This document shows, one piece after another, positions 46,272-59,054 of a stretch of 64,000 nucleotides of DNA (positions are counted from its first letter, which is position 1; every line of letters starts with the position of its first letter). The stretch is from Myxococcales bacterium. Lineage in GTDB: Bacteria > Myxococcota_A > Polyangia > Haliangiales > Haliangiaceae. The stretch is taken from positions 1,054,001 to 1,118,000 of the forward strand of contig JADJUW010000001.1 in the NCBI GenBank assembly GCA_016716835.1, given 5' to 3'. The notes under the pieces are model-generated. The model saw only the letters and a program-made list of their open reading frames with translations. It had not been told where the DNA came from and ran no database searches. The translations under genes and the position numbers were made by a program.

Positions 46272-47714
46272 ATGGCATGGACGAAATTTTGTCGGTTGCT
46301 GGTGCCGCTTGCGATCGCGCTGGTGGCCGTGGGTTGCCGTGATAAGGCCGCTACGACGCCCGCTGACAAGACCGCCGACCTGGAGCTCGATAGCAAGACC
46401 AACCTCTGCGACCTGGCGCGCAGCGACGGCCCCCTGGCGTGGTTTCACGATGAGTATGACACCGCGGCGGCATGTGCCCAAACCAAGGGGCTGCCGCTGG
46501 TCATCGATATGTGGGCACCCTGGTGCCACACGTGCCTGTCTATGCAAGCCACCGTCTTGCGCGACCCCGCGCTGGCGGCCTATGCCCAGCGCTTTGTTTG
46601 GCTGGCGCTCGACACCGATCGGCCGGGCAACGCCGCTGCGGTGGAGCTATTTTCACCCGCCGCGTGGCCGACGTTTTTTGTCGTCGACCCGCTGACCAAT
46701 GCGATCCAGGCGCGCTTTGTCGGTTCGGCGAGCACGGGCCAATTCATTGCGTTTTTGCGCGAAGGCGAGACGGGCTTTGTTAGCAAGGCCGCGCTTGATC
46801 CGGCCTCGCCGTCGGGACTCCTGCGCGCGGCCGAGCAAGCGGCAAATCGGTCGGAATGGGAGGCTGCGCAAATCGCGCTAACCACCGCCCTGGCGACCGC
46901 GCCGGCGGACTGGCCACGTCGCCCTGATGCCATGGTGTCTCTGCTATCGACCATGCGTCGCGCCGGCAAGTGGGCCGACTGCCTCGCGTACGCAACCCAG
47001 CAGCTGCCTTATACCGGGTCGTCGGCGAGTGCGGCGGATTTTATCGCCGTGGGCAGGATGTGCGTCACCGGCCTGGGCAAGCGCGGGGCAAATGCCCCCG
47101 CGGTGACGGCGTTTCGGCAAGCCGCCATTGCGCGGCTGAGCGGGCTCATCAAGGCCGGCGCGGCCAACCGACTTATGACCATCGACGACGTCTCGGATGC
47201 GATGATGAATCTGCGTGGCCTGCTCGATGAGGACGGCCGCCACGAAGAGGCCGTTGCGCTCGCGCAGCAACAACGCAAGCTGCTCGACGATGCCGCCGAC
47301 AAGGCGAGCGCGCCGAAGATCGCGATGACCTACAATTGGCCGCGCGCCGAGGCCTATCCGTATCTAGGCGTGCCGCGCGAACTAGTAGATGCGCTGACAA
47401 AAAGCATGGCCGACCCGCCAACCGAGTACGACCCACCCCATCGCCTGGCCTGGATCTACCTGCAAGCCAAGGACTATGCGCTGGCGCACCAATACGCCAT
47501 GGCCGCCTACAAGCTAGGCTACGGCGTGCGCAAGACGCGCATCTCCAAGCTGCTCATCGACATTGCCACCGAGCAAGATGATGCCACCGCGCTGCGGCAG
47601 GCCCGCGAACTCCACCTGGCCGCGCTCACTGCCGCACCCGCGACCCAACAAGACGTCGCCCAAATCACCGAGATGCACCGCCTGCTGTCCGGCGTTGGCC
47701 AACGGCAGCCCTAG
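46272..47714 (+). CDS. Thioredoxin-domain lipoprotein (DsbD C-terminal-like) with helical repeat tail
   Basis: Start at ATG 46272 (MAWTKFCRLLVPLAIALVAV), with lipidation likely at GC near residue 22; ATG 46257 would add five residues. The thioredoxin-like domain (about 60-175) has VIDMWAPWCHTCLSMQATVL with a WCHTC redox site, and a cis-Pro segment SPAAWPTFFVV. Residues 190-480 are helical and TPR-like (HQYAMAAYKLGYGVRKTRIS). It probably acts as a periplasmic thiol reductase or disulfide enzyme with a protein-binding tail. It is 1.5 kb upstream of the minus-strand prfB, with a palindromic repeat between the two ends. Confidence 0.87.
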   Translation: MAWTKFCRLLVPLAIALVAVGCRDKAATTPADKTADLELDSKTNLCDLARSDGPLAWFHDEYDTAAACAQTKGLPLVIDMWAPWCHTCLSMQATVLRDPALAAYAQRFVWLALDTDRPGNAAAVELFSPAAWPTFFVVDPLTNAIQARFVGSASTGQFIAFLREGETGFVSKAALDPASPSGLLRAAEQAANRSEWEAAQIALTTALATAPADWPRRPDAMVSLLSTMRRAGKWADCLAYATQQLPYTGSSASAADFIAVGRMCVTGLGKRGANAPAVTAFRQAAIARLSGLIKAGAANRLMTIDDVSDAMMNLRGLLDEDGRHEEAVALAQQQRKLLDDAADKASAPKIAMTYNWPRAEAYPYLGVPRELVDALTKSMADPPTEYDPPHRLAWIYLQAKDYALAHQYAMAAYKLGYGVRKTRISKLLIDIATEQDDATALRQARELHLAALTAAPATQQDVAQITEMHRLLSGVGQRQP

Positions 47715-47758
47715 CGCTTTATCAGAAACGCATAATTCAAGTTCCAAAAGGGGCGGAG

Positions 47759-47883
47759 AACAGAACGCAGTGGGTGGAGGAAATTGTGGTGCACGCCTGC
47801 AGCGATGCCGAGGCGCATCCGTCTGGATGTAACGAGGCTCGCGAAGCCGTACACCGCAAGTTCCCCACGCAATGCGCTTCTGT

Positions 47884-47884
<1 letters not shown>
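47759..47884. repeat. 126-bp palindromic intergenic element, family 1, diverged copy
   Basis: Outer arms: AACAGAACGCA at 47759 against TGCGCTTCTGTT ending at 47884, continuing inward with TGG, GGAA and TTGTGGTG pairing to CACCGCAA and TTCC. The core hairpin is GCATCC-GTCT-GGATGT inside GAGGC...AACGAGG, the same layout as CGTACC-CGTA-GGTACG in the other copies but with a different stem sequence. It ends on the prfB stop codon and separates converging genes. Confidence 0.7.
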
Positions 47885-49009
<1,125 letters not shown>

Positions 49010-49019
49010 GGTGCGCGCC

Positions 49020-50465
<1,446 letters not shown>

Positions 50466-50541
50466 GGCGTAGGGGTACCACATGCCTCCAAATGGCGCCA
50501 CCTCCCCGCCGGCTGCAAGACTGCCGCGCGCGCATCGCCAA

Positions 50542-50699
50542 GGGCGCGCGCATGGCTTATTCGGTCGAAACTCGTGGGGGAGGCGCCCGGAGCGCGAGGC
50601 GCGACGAGGGAGCGTACCCGTAGGTACGAGACCGAGGAGCAACGACGCGATACGGGATGCATCCGCCGCGAGAGCGACCGGATAAATATGCGCGGGCCC
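50542..50699. repeat. 158-bp palindromic intergenic element, family 1
   Basis: Lies between the divergent purF and FHA genes. The core is nearly identical to that at 38544-38702 (GCGTACCCGTAGGTACG). The arms GGGCGCGCGCATGGCTTATT and their inverse, ending at 50699, differ from the other copy at several places where both sides of the stem changed together (for example GCGAAT to GCGCAT in both arms). Confidence 0.85.
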
Positions 50700-50732
50700 C
50701 TGAGATCCGCGGCCCGTGTAAGCTAGGACCCG

Positions 50733-51696
50733 ATGGCACGCGTGCTGTGGCGAGATGCTCAAGGCAAGGAAGGCACGGTCATCTTGACGCGGCTGGAGGT
50801 GCGCATTGGGCGCGCCGCTGATTGCGAAATCTGCACCGAAGATGGCATGGTCTCGCGCTATCACGCGCGCATCGTGCGCAAGGGCGCGGGCTACGTCGTC
50901 GAAGACCTCGGCTCGGCCAACGGCATTTTCTTTGACGAACGCCAAGTCAATTCTCACCACTTAAGCCATGGAGATGCCGTGCGCTGTGGCAGCCTGTGGA
51001 TTCGCTTTGTCGAGGGTGAAGGGGCGCGCGAACCCGCCGCCAAATCACCGCCGGCGCGGGGCGTGCGCGGCACGATGGTGCTCGCGCCGCCGCAGGGTAG
51101 CGCTGCCCGCCGCGTCGACGCCGTCGTCAGGACCCTCGTCGGCCTCAGCGCCAGAAACTCTGCCAGAGCAGTCGCGCCCAGACGCGGCATCACCATCACC
51201 AGGCCACGGTGCGCCGGCTATTGGCGACGAGGCCGCGCAAGAGATACGGTTGCTGCGCCGCCGGGTGGAACAGCTGCAGCTCGAATTGCGCAATCTAAGG
51301 GCAAGCAAAATGAGCGCCGAACAGGCCCAGAGCCTGGGGGACCTTGAAGCCGAGCTTTTCGCGGTCACCAGCGATCGCGACGGGCTGCGCGAACAAATTG
51401 AACGCCTGCACGCGCAAGTCGATGAACGAGCTAAGGATGAAGCCATGCAGCGCGCCGCCTGGGTCATGCAAACCGCGGCCACGGCCAGCCTCCAGCTGCA
51501 GGACGTCTTGGCGAGCCTGCGGGTAGAACTCATGGCGGCGTCAGACGAGTTTGATCAGTACGCCGCTGAGTTGCCGCGCGCCTCTTATGAGCTGATACGA
51601 CAGGCGCTGCGCGACGCTTCGGGTTTTGCCGAAGAGTCGCGGCAGCTGGTGCGCACGCTGGCCAGCGTCGATGACGCCAGCGACGCCGACACGTAG
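50733..51696 (+). CDS. FHA-domain protein with coiled-coil tail (frameshifted)
   Basis: N-terminal FHA domain (about residues 1-95): [25 protein letters not shown] and [12 protein letters not shown] are the phosphothreonine-binding loops. The frame continues through a linker ([13 protein letters not shown]) and then becomes Arg-rich nonsense. The +1 frame from about 51110 on is protein-like: [20 protein letters not shown], a long coiled coil ([20 protein letters not shown]...) and a helical C-terminus to 51696. Removing one base between 51060 and 51130, perhaps in CCC at 51107-51109, would join them into about 320 aa. Probable role: phosphorylation-dependent scaffold in Ser/Thr kinase signalling. 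Confidence 0.7.
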
Positions 51697-51834
51697 ACCA
51701 ATTGCGCCAGCAGTGCCACGACCAGGGCCGCGCAGCAACGGCTATCTAGCCGGTTTTATTTGCATAGACACAGCTTTGTATCGGAATGGTTACAAACATG
51801 TAGACATTGCAAACATTTCCGTTAGGATGAAATT

Positions 51835-52305
51835 ATGGGGCTATTTGGGAAAATCTCGTCTGCTGACGCTGACCGTCAGCACCGCGATGAACTCGCCATT
51901 CGCCGCCTCGCGCTAGTGGTCGCGATTACAGGCCTGCTGGCCGCGCTGGTGTCGTTGCCGTTGCCCACGCTGGGCGCGAGCCCCGACGTCAGCGCGATCC
52001 TAGCGATCATCGCCGTGGCCGTGATCGCGGGGCATCGCTGGGCCTTGCCGCTGCTGTGCGTGCTTGATGGCGCGATGATGTTCGTTTGGGCGCCGACGCT
52101 GTACGCCCAGTCGCCGGTTGCCAACCTCGAATACGCGTGCTTGCTCGCGACGTGCCTGCTTGCCGTGCCAGGCGTGGTGTCCTCCATGCGGGTCGGCCCG
52201 CTGCTCGGCGAGCTCATGGGGCTTGGCAATGCCTTTCGGCACACCACCCATATCCTAGCTCCTGTCGCGCTCGTCATCCTGGCGATGGCGATCGGCGTGA
52301 TGTAA
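51835..52305 (+). CDS. Small integral membrane protein
   Basis: 156 aa with four hydrophobic segments: LALVVAITGLLAALVSLPLP (about 26-45), AILAIIAVAVIAGHRW, YACLLATCLLAVPGVVSSM and HILAPVALVILAMAIGVM at the C-terminus. The N-terminal 25 residues are hydrophilic. No family recognised. The 138-base region before it is clearly richer in A+T than its surroundings and has AAACAT twice (near 51793 and 51813), which may be regulatory. It converges with purL. Confidence 0.65.
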   Translation: MGLFGKISSADADRQHRDELAIRRLALVVAITGLLAALVSLPLPTLGASPDVSAILAIIAVAVIAGHRWALPLLCVLDGAMMFVWAPTLYAQSPVANLEYACLLATCLLAVPGVVSSMRVGPLLGELMGLGNAFRHTTHILAPVALVILAMAIGVM

Positions 52306-52316
52306 CCGCGCCGCGC

Positions 52317-55300
52317 TTACGATACGACGGCGCGCGCGTTGTCAAAGAGGCGCATCCACGGGCTGCTATCGTCGGCGTCGGCGGCCTCGCTGCGCCACTG
52401 AGGCGGATGCCACGACATTTGCGACAAGCGAAACACGCGCTCTGGGTGTGGCATCAAAATGGTAACGCGCCCATCGCGATTGGTCACCGCGCCGACGCCG
52501 GCGACGGATCCATTTGGATTATACGGATAGGCCATGGTGACGTCGCCCGCGGCATCGACGTATCGCGCGGCCACCAGCTCGTGCCCCGCCGTGTCAACAC
52601 CGAGGTGGCGATAGTCTGCACGCCCTTCGCCATGCGATACCACCACCGGCAAACGCCACCCCGCCATGCCAGCGAGCAGCAAGGATGGGGATGCTTCGAT
52701 TTTGATCGTCACCAATCTCGCCTCGTAGCGCCGCGATTCGTTGTGCGCAAACAAGGGCCATCCAGCGGCCCCGGGTATCAGATCGGCCAGGCCCGCCAAC
52801 ATCTGGCAGCCATTGCATACGCCGAGGACAAAATACGGATCTTGACGGGCGAACCACTGCGCGAGCTCGGCCTTGACCGCCGCGACATAGCGCATCGACT
52901 TGGCCCAGCCTTGGCCGGCCCCGAGCACGTCGCCATATGAAAAACCGCCACATGCGGCGAGCCCCTGCACGTCGCGCAAGGTCTTGCGCGCATGCTCCAA
53001 ATCCGAAACGTGGACGTCGATGGCGTCAAAGCCGGCGCGGGTGAAAGCGGCGGCCATTTCGGTCTGGCCATTAATCCCTTGATCGCGCAGCACCGCGACA
53101 CGCGGCCGCGTCGTCGCGACCGACGCGCTGCGACGCCATGAGCGCCCGGCTTCAATTTCTTCAGGCAGTTTCGGATGCACCAAGGCGTCGCCTCGTTGGC
53201 GCGTTAGATGCTCGAAGTCGGCGCACGCCGGATTATCGCGCAACCTTTGCATGCGATACGTTAGGCTAGACCAACGCGAACGCAGCAACATCATGTCGCG
53301 CTTCATGATCTCTGCGCCGTTAAACGTCACGACCAATTCCGGCTGCCGCGCTTGAGGCACCCCAAAACGATGGCAGTGTGCGGCAAGCCCCGCGGCGGCA
53401 ACAACCTGTAAAAACGCCGCTTCCCTATCCAGCGGCACTTGCACCACGGCGCCGAGGGCTTCGCTAAATAGCGCCGCGATAACGTCGCCCTGCGCCGCGC
53501 ATAGAGACGAGGCCTCAATGGTGAGCCCGACGTTGCGGGTAAGAGCCATTTCAAACGCTGTCACCACGGCGCCGCCATCCGAACGGTCGTGATACGCGGT
53601 AATCAGCCCGCGCCCTGACAAGGTTGAGATCACATCGAGAAATGCCGCGAGCATCGCGGCATCGACCTGTGGCGTTTGATCGCCAAGCTGCCCAAACACC
53701 TGTGCCAGAGCGGACCCACCAAGGCGCGGGGCACCATGTGCCAAATCAAACAACCACAACGCTGACGGAGCGTCCAACAAAAGTGGCGTTAGCGTCTTTC
53801 GGATATCAGCCACGGGCGAAGCGGCCGTTGCCACCAACGTCACCGGCGAAACCACATGGTGTTCGCCGGCGGCGTCGCGCCATCGGCTTGCCATTGACAG
53901 CGAATCTTTGCCAACCGGAACCGCGACCCCCACCGCTTTACAGAGCGCCACTGCGGCAGCGACGGCGTCATATAAGGCGGCGTCTTGTTCGGGCACGTGC
54001 GCCGCGGCCATCCAGTTACATGACAGCTTAATATTGTGCCGCGCGCCGTAATCGACCGCGGCCAAGTTCGTCAACGCTTCCCCGATGGCCAGTTGCGCCG
54101 ACGCCGCGGCATCGATGGTGGCCACCACGGGGCGTTCGCCAATGGCAAACGCCTCGCCGGCGTAGCTATGAAAATCGACCGCGGTGACCGCGCAATCCGC
54201 GACGGGCACCTGTCTTGGGCCGATCATCTGATCGCGGGCAGTTAGCCCGCCAACCGTCCGATCGCCAATGGTAACGAGGAACCCTTTGTCAGCGACGGAG
54301 GGCAACGCCAACACGCGTTCCAGGCAGGCCCCAAGATCATTGAATTCACTCAATGGCACCAAGGGAAGCGCGGGCCGAACCGGGCTGCGAAGCATCTTGG
54401 GTGTTGCACCAAGGATTAGCGACAAGGGCACGTCAACCACCGGCGCGCCGTGCCGCAACACTGTGAGCTGGCCGTCGCCAGTGGCGTGACCTACGACCGC
54501 AAAGGGACAACGCTCGCGTTCGCACATGGCGGCAAAGGCCGCGACGTCTGCGGGGCGCAAGGCGATGACGTAGCGCTCTTGAGATTCGTTGCACCACAAT
54601 TCCATCGGCGATAGCGACGGATCGGCGCTTGGCACCTGGTCGAGATCGATGCGGGCGCCGAGGCGATCGGCGTGGACTAATTCCGGCAAGGCGTTGGCGA
54701 GGCCGCCGGCGCCGACGTCGTGCACGCTGACGATGGGATTGGCATCTTGCTGCGCGCAAGTGCTGATCACTTCCTGGCAGCGGCGCTGCAACTCGGCGTT
54801 GTCGCGCTGCACCGAGGCAAAATCGAGGGCGGCTTGCGACTGCCCTTGCCCCACCGACGACGCGGCGCCACCGCCCAGCCCAATTAGCATGCCCGGCCCG
54901 CCGAGCACGATGAGCGCGTCGCCCGCCTCCACCGCGCGCTTGTGAACATTTGATTGGCGGATCGAGCCAATGCCACCGGCTATCATCAGCGGCTTGTGAA
55001 AACCCCAAGTCGAGTTTTCGTCGCGAGGCAGCCCGAGCGTGCGGAAAAATCCTGCCAACGCGGGCCTGCCGAATTCGTTATTGTAGGCCGCCGCGCCCAG
55101 CGGCGCCTCGATCATGATTTGCAGCGGGCTGGCGATGTGTTCCGGCTTGCCAGGTGCCGTCTCCCACGGTTGCGCGGCGTCAGGTAAATGCAAATCACTT
55201 ACCGCGTAGCCGACCATGCCGGCCTTGGGTTTGCCGCCCAGGCCGGTGGCTCCCTCGTCGCGCAACTCGCCGCCCGAACCGGTGGCGGCGCCAGGATACG

Positions 55301-56177
55301 GCGAAATCGCCGTCGGGTGATTGTGCGTCTCGACCTTGAGCACGATGTGCGACGGCTCGGCATGCGCGCGATAGATGCCATCGCCATCCGGCCACATCAC
55401 CTGCGCGGTGGCGGCGCCTTGGAGCACCGCGGCGTTGTCGCTATACGCCGAGAGCACGCCGCCGGGCGCAGCTGCTGTGGTTTGGCGAATCATGCCGAAC
55501 AGCGAGGCGTCAGCGGCCACGCCATCAAATTCAAACGTCGCGTTAAAGATCTTGTGGCGGCAGTGCTCGCTGTTGGCCTGCGCGAACATCATGAGCTCGC
55601 AGTCGGTCGGATCGCGGCCAAGCTCACGGTACTGCGCCGCGAGGTAAGAAATCTCATCGTCAGACAGCGCAAGGCCCCACGCTGTGTTCACCTCGCGCAA
55701 CGCCGCCCCCGCTTGTGCCTCATCGCCGCCGAGCGCAACCGAGCGCAGCGCGCCGGGCGGTTTTGGCAAAAACACGGTGGGTAATTCCTCGCCGCTTACC
55801 ACTTGCTGCGTCATGCGATCGGCCAGCGCTAGGTGCAGGGCCGCTTGATCAGCGGGAGTCTGCACGAACTGCCACGCCGCGATGCGCTCGATGCGGCTCA
55901 CCGCGAGCCCGCAACGTCGCAAGATATCGGTGGCCTTAGACGACCACGGCGTCTGCATACCGGCGCGTGGCACGACGAAGCGCGCATAAGCCGCCGCACT
56001 TGGCTCGTCCGTGTTTGGGCCAAGCAGGCTCGCCAACACGCCATGCGCCGCCGCGTCGAGGTCGTCATTTGCAAAAACTAGATAGACAAAGCGCGAGGTC
56101 GCCCCGGCCAGCACGCCGGCGGCTTCGGCGGCCATCGGCACCGGCTCGTTTGTCCACCACATCAAGGGCGCTTTCAT
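52317..56177 (-). CDS. purL: Phosphoribosylformylglycinamidine synthase, single-chain type
   Basis: 1286 aa, the large form found in gammaproteobacteria and eukaryotes that fuses synthetase and glutaminase. Linker and two AIRS-like halves include [45 protein letters not shown] (quoted in part), [20 protein letters not shown] and [14 protein letters not shown]. The C-terminal class I glutaminase (about 1030-1286) has [14 protein letters not shown] with the Cys nucleophile, [11 protein letters not shown], and the His-Glu pair in [11 protein letters not shown]. Ends 11 bases from the convergent membrane-protein gene. Overlaps purC by four bases. Confidence 0.97.
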   Translation of the reverse strand: MKAPLMWWTNEPVPMAAEAAGVLAGATSRFVYLVFANDDLDAAAHGVLASLLGPNTDEPSAAAYARFVVPRAGMQTPWSSKATDILRRCGLAVSRIERIAAWQFVQTPADQAALHLALADRMTQQVVSGEELPTVFLPKPPGALRSVALGGDEAQAGAALREVNTAWGLALSDDEISYLAAQYRELGRDPTDCELMMFAQANSEHCRHKIFNATFEFDGVAADASLFGMIRQTTAAAPGGVLSAYSDNAAVLQGAATAQVMWPDGDGIYRAHAEPSHIVLKVETHNHPTAISPYPGAATGSGGELRDEGATGLGGKPKAGMVGYAVSDLHLPDAAQPWETAPGKPEHIASPLQIMIEAPLGAAAYNNEFGRPALAGFFRTLGLPRDENSTWGFHKPLMIAGGIGSIRQSNVHKRAVEAGDALIVLGGPGMLIGLGGGAASSVGQGQSQAALDFASVQRDNAELQRRCQEVISTCAQQDANPIVSVHDVGAGGLANALPELVHADRLGARIDLDQVPSADPSLSPMELWCNESQERYVIALRPADVAAFAAMCERERCPFAVVGHATGDGQLTVLRHGAPVVDVPLSLILGATPKMLRSPVRPALPLVPLSEFNDLGACLERVLALPSVADKGFLVTIGDRTVGGLTARDQMIGPRQVPVADCAVTAVDFHSYAGEAFAIGERPVVATIDAAASAQLAIGEALTNLAAVDYGARHNIKLSCNWMAAAHVPEQDAALYDAVAAAVALCKAVGVAVPVGKDSLSMASRWRDAAGEHHVVSPVTLVATAASPVADIRKTLTPLLLDAPSALWLFDLAHGAPRLGGSALAQVFGQLGDQTPQVDAAMLAAFLDVISTLSGRGLITAYHDRSDGGAVVTAFEMALTRNVGLTIEASSLCAAQGDVIAALFSEALGAVVQVPLDREAAFLQVVAAAGLAAHCHRFGVPQARQPELVVTFNGAEIMKRDMMLLRSRWSSLTYRMQRLRDNPACADFEHLTRQRGDALVHPKLPEEIEAGRSWRRSASVATTRPRVAVLRDQGINGQTEMAAAFTRAGFDAIDVHVSDLEHARKTLRDVQGLAACGGFSYGDVLGAGQGWAKSMRYVAAVKAELAQWFARQDPYFVLGVCNGCQMLAGLADLIPGAAGWPLFAHNESRRYEARLVTIKIEASPSLLLAGMAGWRLPVVVSHGEGRADYRHLGVDTAGHELVAARYVDAAGDVTMAYPYNPNGSVAGVGAVTNRDGRVTILMPHPERVFRLSQMSWHPPQWRSEAADADDSSPWMRLFDNARAVVS

Positions 56178-57193
56178 GGCATCGCCTTCGCCTGGCGCAG
56201 CGCCGCCAAAATACGCGTCCGCGGGTCGGTCAAATCCGGCACGAACTCTCGCCCCGTGACCATTTCGTAGTTGCGTACGTAGCGCAGCGCCGCCTCGACG
56301 CGCACCGCATCGGGCAGGCGCGGCGACGGCCCATCGCCGCGATAGCCGAGCTCCTCGGCGAGAAAGCGGCGGACAAATTCCTTATCCAGGCTGCGCGGCT
56401 CATCGCCGGCGGCATGTCGCGCCGCAAAATCGTCGGCGAACCAATAGCGCGACGAATCTGGGGTGTGGATTTCATCCATCACCACCACCTCGCCCGCCGC
56501 ATTAAGGCCAAATTCATACTTGGTGTCGGCGAGAATCAGTCCACGCGTCAGCGCATAGGCCTGCCCGTGCGCAAACAACGTCAGCGCCAGCGCCGCGGCG
56601 CGATCGAAGACCTCGGCGGTCACCTCGCCACGCGCGAGCAATTGCGCCCGCGACACGGTCTCGTCGTGATCGCCGTGCGCCGCCTTGGTTGACGGCGTGA
56701 CAATGGCGTGCGGCAGCTTAGCGTTTTTCACCAACCCATCGGGCAGCGCATGGCCGGCAAATTCGCGGTGGCCTTGTTCATAGGCCCGCCAAATCGAGGT
56801 CGAGGTGACGCCGGTGAGATACGCGCGCACCACGAATTCGGCGGCAATCGGCACCAGCTCGCGGCCGATGGTGACTTGCGCGTCGGGCACCGACAGCACG
56901 TGATTGGGCACCAGGTGCGACGTCTGCTCAAACCAGAACGCCGCGAGCTGGTTGAGCACTTGGCCCTTGCACGGAATGGTATCAATGACGTGATCAAACG
57001 CGCTGAGGCGATCGCTGGCCACCAAGATGCGATGGCCGCGCGCCGCGCTAATATAGCAATCGCGCACCTTGCCCTCATAGAGCCGCAAATCGTCGTAGCC
57101 ACCCGCCGCCGCGACGTCGGCCGCCGAAATCGGCTCGCCGAGCGCTCGCGAGAGCACCGAAGTTAGGGCCGCGGTAAGCTCGCTATCGTTCAT
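56174..57193 (-). CDS. purC: SAICAR synthase
   Basis: Joins CAIR and aspartate in purine synthesis, using [35 protein letters not shown] (about 38-69), [33 protein letters not shown] and [14 protein letters not shown] are family motifs. 339 aa fits the longer, yeast-like PurC form. It begins seven bases after purB on the same strand and its stop overlaps the purL start, so it is part of dut-purB-purC-purL. Confidence 0.96.
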   Translation of the reverse strand: MNDSELTAALTSVLSRALGEPISAADVAAAGGYDDLRLYEGKVRDCYISAARGHRILVASDRLSAFDHVIDTIPCKGQVLNQLAAFWFEQTSHLVPNHVLSVPDAQVTIGRELVPIAAEFVVRAYLTGVTSTSIWRAYEQGHREFAGHALPDGLVKNAKLPHAIVTPSTKAAHGDHDETVSRAQLLARGEVTAEVFDRAAALALTLFAHGQAYALTRGLILADTKYEFGLNAAGEVVVMDEIHTPDSSRYWFADDFAARHAAGDEPRSLDKEFVRRFLAEELGYRGDGPSPRLPDAVRVEAALRYVRNYEMVTGREFVPDLTDPRTRILAALRQAKAMP

Positions 57194-57199
57194 GGGTGC

Positions 57200-58525
57200 C
57201 TACTTGTGGTCGACTGAGCCTGGGGTTAGCTGCAGCGCGCGCGCCAAGATAAATTCGGCGTGGCGGAGATGATGTTGCAAATCAAAACAAGCCTCTAGCG
57301 TCGGCGCCGTCAGCAGCTTGGCGATATCGGGGTCCTGCGCCAGCGCGTCGCGGAACGTCGTGGTGCCCGCATGCGCGGCCATCGCGCAGCGTTGCACGTA
57401 AACGTAACCTTGTTGCCGCGGGATGCCGGCCCGGACCAGGGCGAGCAGCACGCCTTCGGAGGCCCACATGCCACCAGCGGCGGCCAGGTTTGCCGCCATG
57501 CGATCGCTGCGCACCACCAGGCCATCAATGAGCTGCGTCGCGCGCGCGACCATGAAGTCGGCGAGGATCGTCGCATCGGGCAGCACGACGCGCTCGACCG
57601 ACGAATGCGAAATATCGCGCTCATGCCACAGCGCGACGTTCTCGAGGCCCGCCTGCGCGTAGCTGCGTAGCAGCCGCGCCAGGCCACACAAGTTTTCCGA
57701 CAAAATCGGGTTCTTCTTGTGCGGCATCGCGCTCGAGCCCTTTTGGCCTTTGCCAAAACCCTCTTCCGCTTCGCCGACCTCGCTGCGCTGCCAATGCCGC
57801 ACGCCAAGCGCCATCTGTTCGATGGCCGTACCCAGCAGCGCCAGCGCGCCGAGCACCTCGGCATGGCGATCGCGCGCGACGATTTGCGTCGCGACGGTTT
57901 CCGGGGCAAGGCCAAGCTCGCCGAGCGCCTCGGCCTCGATGGTCGGTTCGATATTGCCGTAGACGCCCACCGCGCCGGCGATCTTGCCGACCGCGATGCC
58001 GCGGCGTGCCGCGACCACGCGCGCCTGCGCCCGCAGCAACTCGGCGCGCCACCTCGCAAACGTAAGCCCTGCCGCGGTTGGCTCGGCGTGCATGCCGTGC
58101 GAACGGCCAATCATCGGGGTCCCCGCATGCGCCCTCGCCTTTTCGCCAAGCGAGGCAGCCAGCGCGGTAACACCTACGAGAATCTGATCGAGCGCCTGCA
58201 CGCATTGTAGCGCGAGCGAGGTGTCGAGCACATCCGAAGACGTCATGCCTAAGTGCAGCCAGCGCGCCGGAGCGCCGGCGAGCTCTTCCACATGAGTGAG
58301 AAACGCGATGACATCGTGGCGCGTCGTCGCTTCGATTTCCAAAATGCGCGCGGCGTCTAACTTGCCGCGGCTTGCCGCTTCCACTACCGCCGCGGTGCCA
58401 GCCGGCACGGTGCCCGCACGCTCCATGGCGCGACACACCGCCAGCTCAACCGACAACCACGTATCAAACCGCGTCGCATCTGACCAAACGGCCACCAGCG
58501 CCGGCCGCGCATACCGCGTAATCAC
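57200..58525 (-). CDS. purB: Adenylosuccinate lyase
   Basis: Cleaves SAICAR and adenylosuccinate. [37 protein letters not shown] (His general acid region) and [25 protein letters not shown], the fumarase-superfamily signature with the catalytic Ser loop, are all present. 441 aa, typical of the Bacillus-like branch. The C-terminus carries the short helical tail of this subgroup. Overlaps dut by four bases. Confidence 0.96.
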   Translation of the reverse strand: MITRYARPALVAVWSDATRFDTWLSVELAVCRAMERAGTVPAGTAAVVEAASRGKLDAARILEIEATTRHDVIAFLTHVEELAGAPARWLHLGMTSSDVLDTSLALQCVQALDQILVGVTALAASLGEKARAHAGTPMIGRSHGMHAEPTAAGLTFARWRAELLRAQARVVAARRGIAVGKIAGAVGVYGNIEPTIEAEALGELGLAPETVATQIVARDRHAEVLGALALLGTAIEQMALGVRHWQRSEVGEAEEGFGKGQKGSSAMPHKKNPILSENLCGLARLLRSYAQAGLENVALWHERDISHSSVERVVLPDATILADFMVARATQLIDGLVVRSDRMAANLAAAGGMWASEGVLLALVRAGIPRQQGYVYVQRCAMAAHAGTTTFRDALAQDPDIAKLLTAPTLEACFDLQHHLRHAEFILARALQLTPGSVDHK

Positions 58526-58989
58526 TGGGCCGCTCCTGCCGTCGGCATCTCGCCGGTGGAACCAAAGCCGCCCGCGCCGCGCGTCGTCGCCGGCAGCGCC
58601 TCGACAACTTGCAAGCTGGGCGCCGCCACCGCGGCAAACACGATCTGCGCGATGCGATCGCCATGGGCAATGATAACGTCGGCGGTGCCGAGGTTCACCA
58701 AAATCACCGCCAGCTCACCGCGATAATCGGCGTCGATGGTGCCCGGGGCGTTTAGCACGGTGACGCCGTGCTTTAGCGCCAACCCCGAGCGCGGCCGGAC
58801 TTGGCCTTCAAACCCGGCGGGAATCGCCAGCGCCAAGCCGGTTGGAACCAACGCCCGCGCACCAGGGGCGAGGCTCATCGGCACATCGAGCGCCGCGCAG
58901 AGGTCAAACCCCGCCGCGCCCGCAGTCATTTGCGCCGGCAGCTGCGCATCTGGCCTGAGCTTGCGGCATAGCACCGTCGGACCGTTCAT
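58522..58989 (-). CDS. dut: dUTP diphosphatase
   Basis: Trimeric dUTPase that removes dUTP and makes dUMP. All five motifs are seen: [10 protein letters not shown] (1), [11 protein letters not shown] (2, PRSG), [17 protein letters not shown] (3), [12 protein letters not shown] (4) and [10 protein letters not shown] (5). 155 aa is standard. First gene of the run dut-purB-purC-purL. Two hairpins lie between it and pnp. Confidence 0.96.
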   Translation of the reverse strand: MNGPTVLCRKLRPDAQLPAQMTAGAAGFDLCAALDVPMSLAPGARALVPTGLALAIPAGFEGQVRPRSGLALKHGVTVLNAPGTIDADYRGELAVILVNLGTADVIIAHGDRIAQIVFAAVAAPSLQVVEALPATTRGAGGFGSTGEMPTAGAAQ

Positions 58990-59010
58990 GGCCGCGACTA
59001 TACCCCTAAA

Positions 59011-59049
59011 CGCGGGGTGTGTCCCGCGAGCGCTGCCTCGTCGAGGCAG
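59011..59049 (-). terminator. Two tandem hairpins behind pnp
   Basis: CGCGGG-GTGTGT-CCCGCG (59011-59028) and CTGCCTC-GTC-GAGGCAG (59033-59049) lie in the 65-base gap between pnp and dut. Neither has a T-run in the minus direction, so they could be a weak terminator or a 3' stabilising structure on pnp mRNA. Confidence 0.35.
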
Positions 59050-59054
59050 ATGAT

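Noticed and set aside
50466..50960. N-terminal extension of purF in the open frame
   Set aside because: PurF needs Cys as the residue after the processed Met; the extension runs across a palindromic repeat and the start of the FHA gene.
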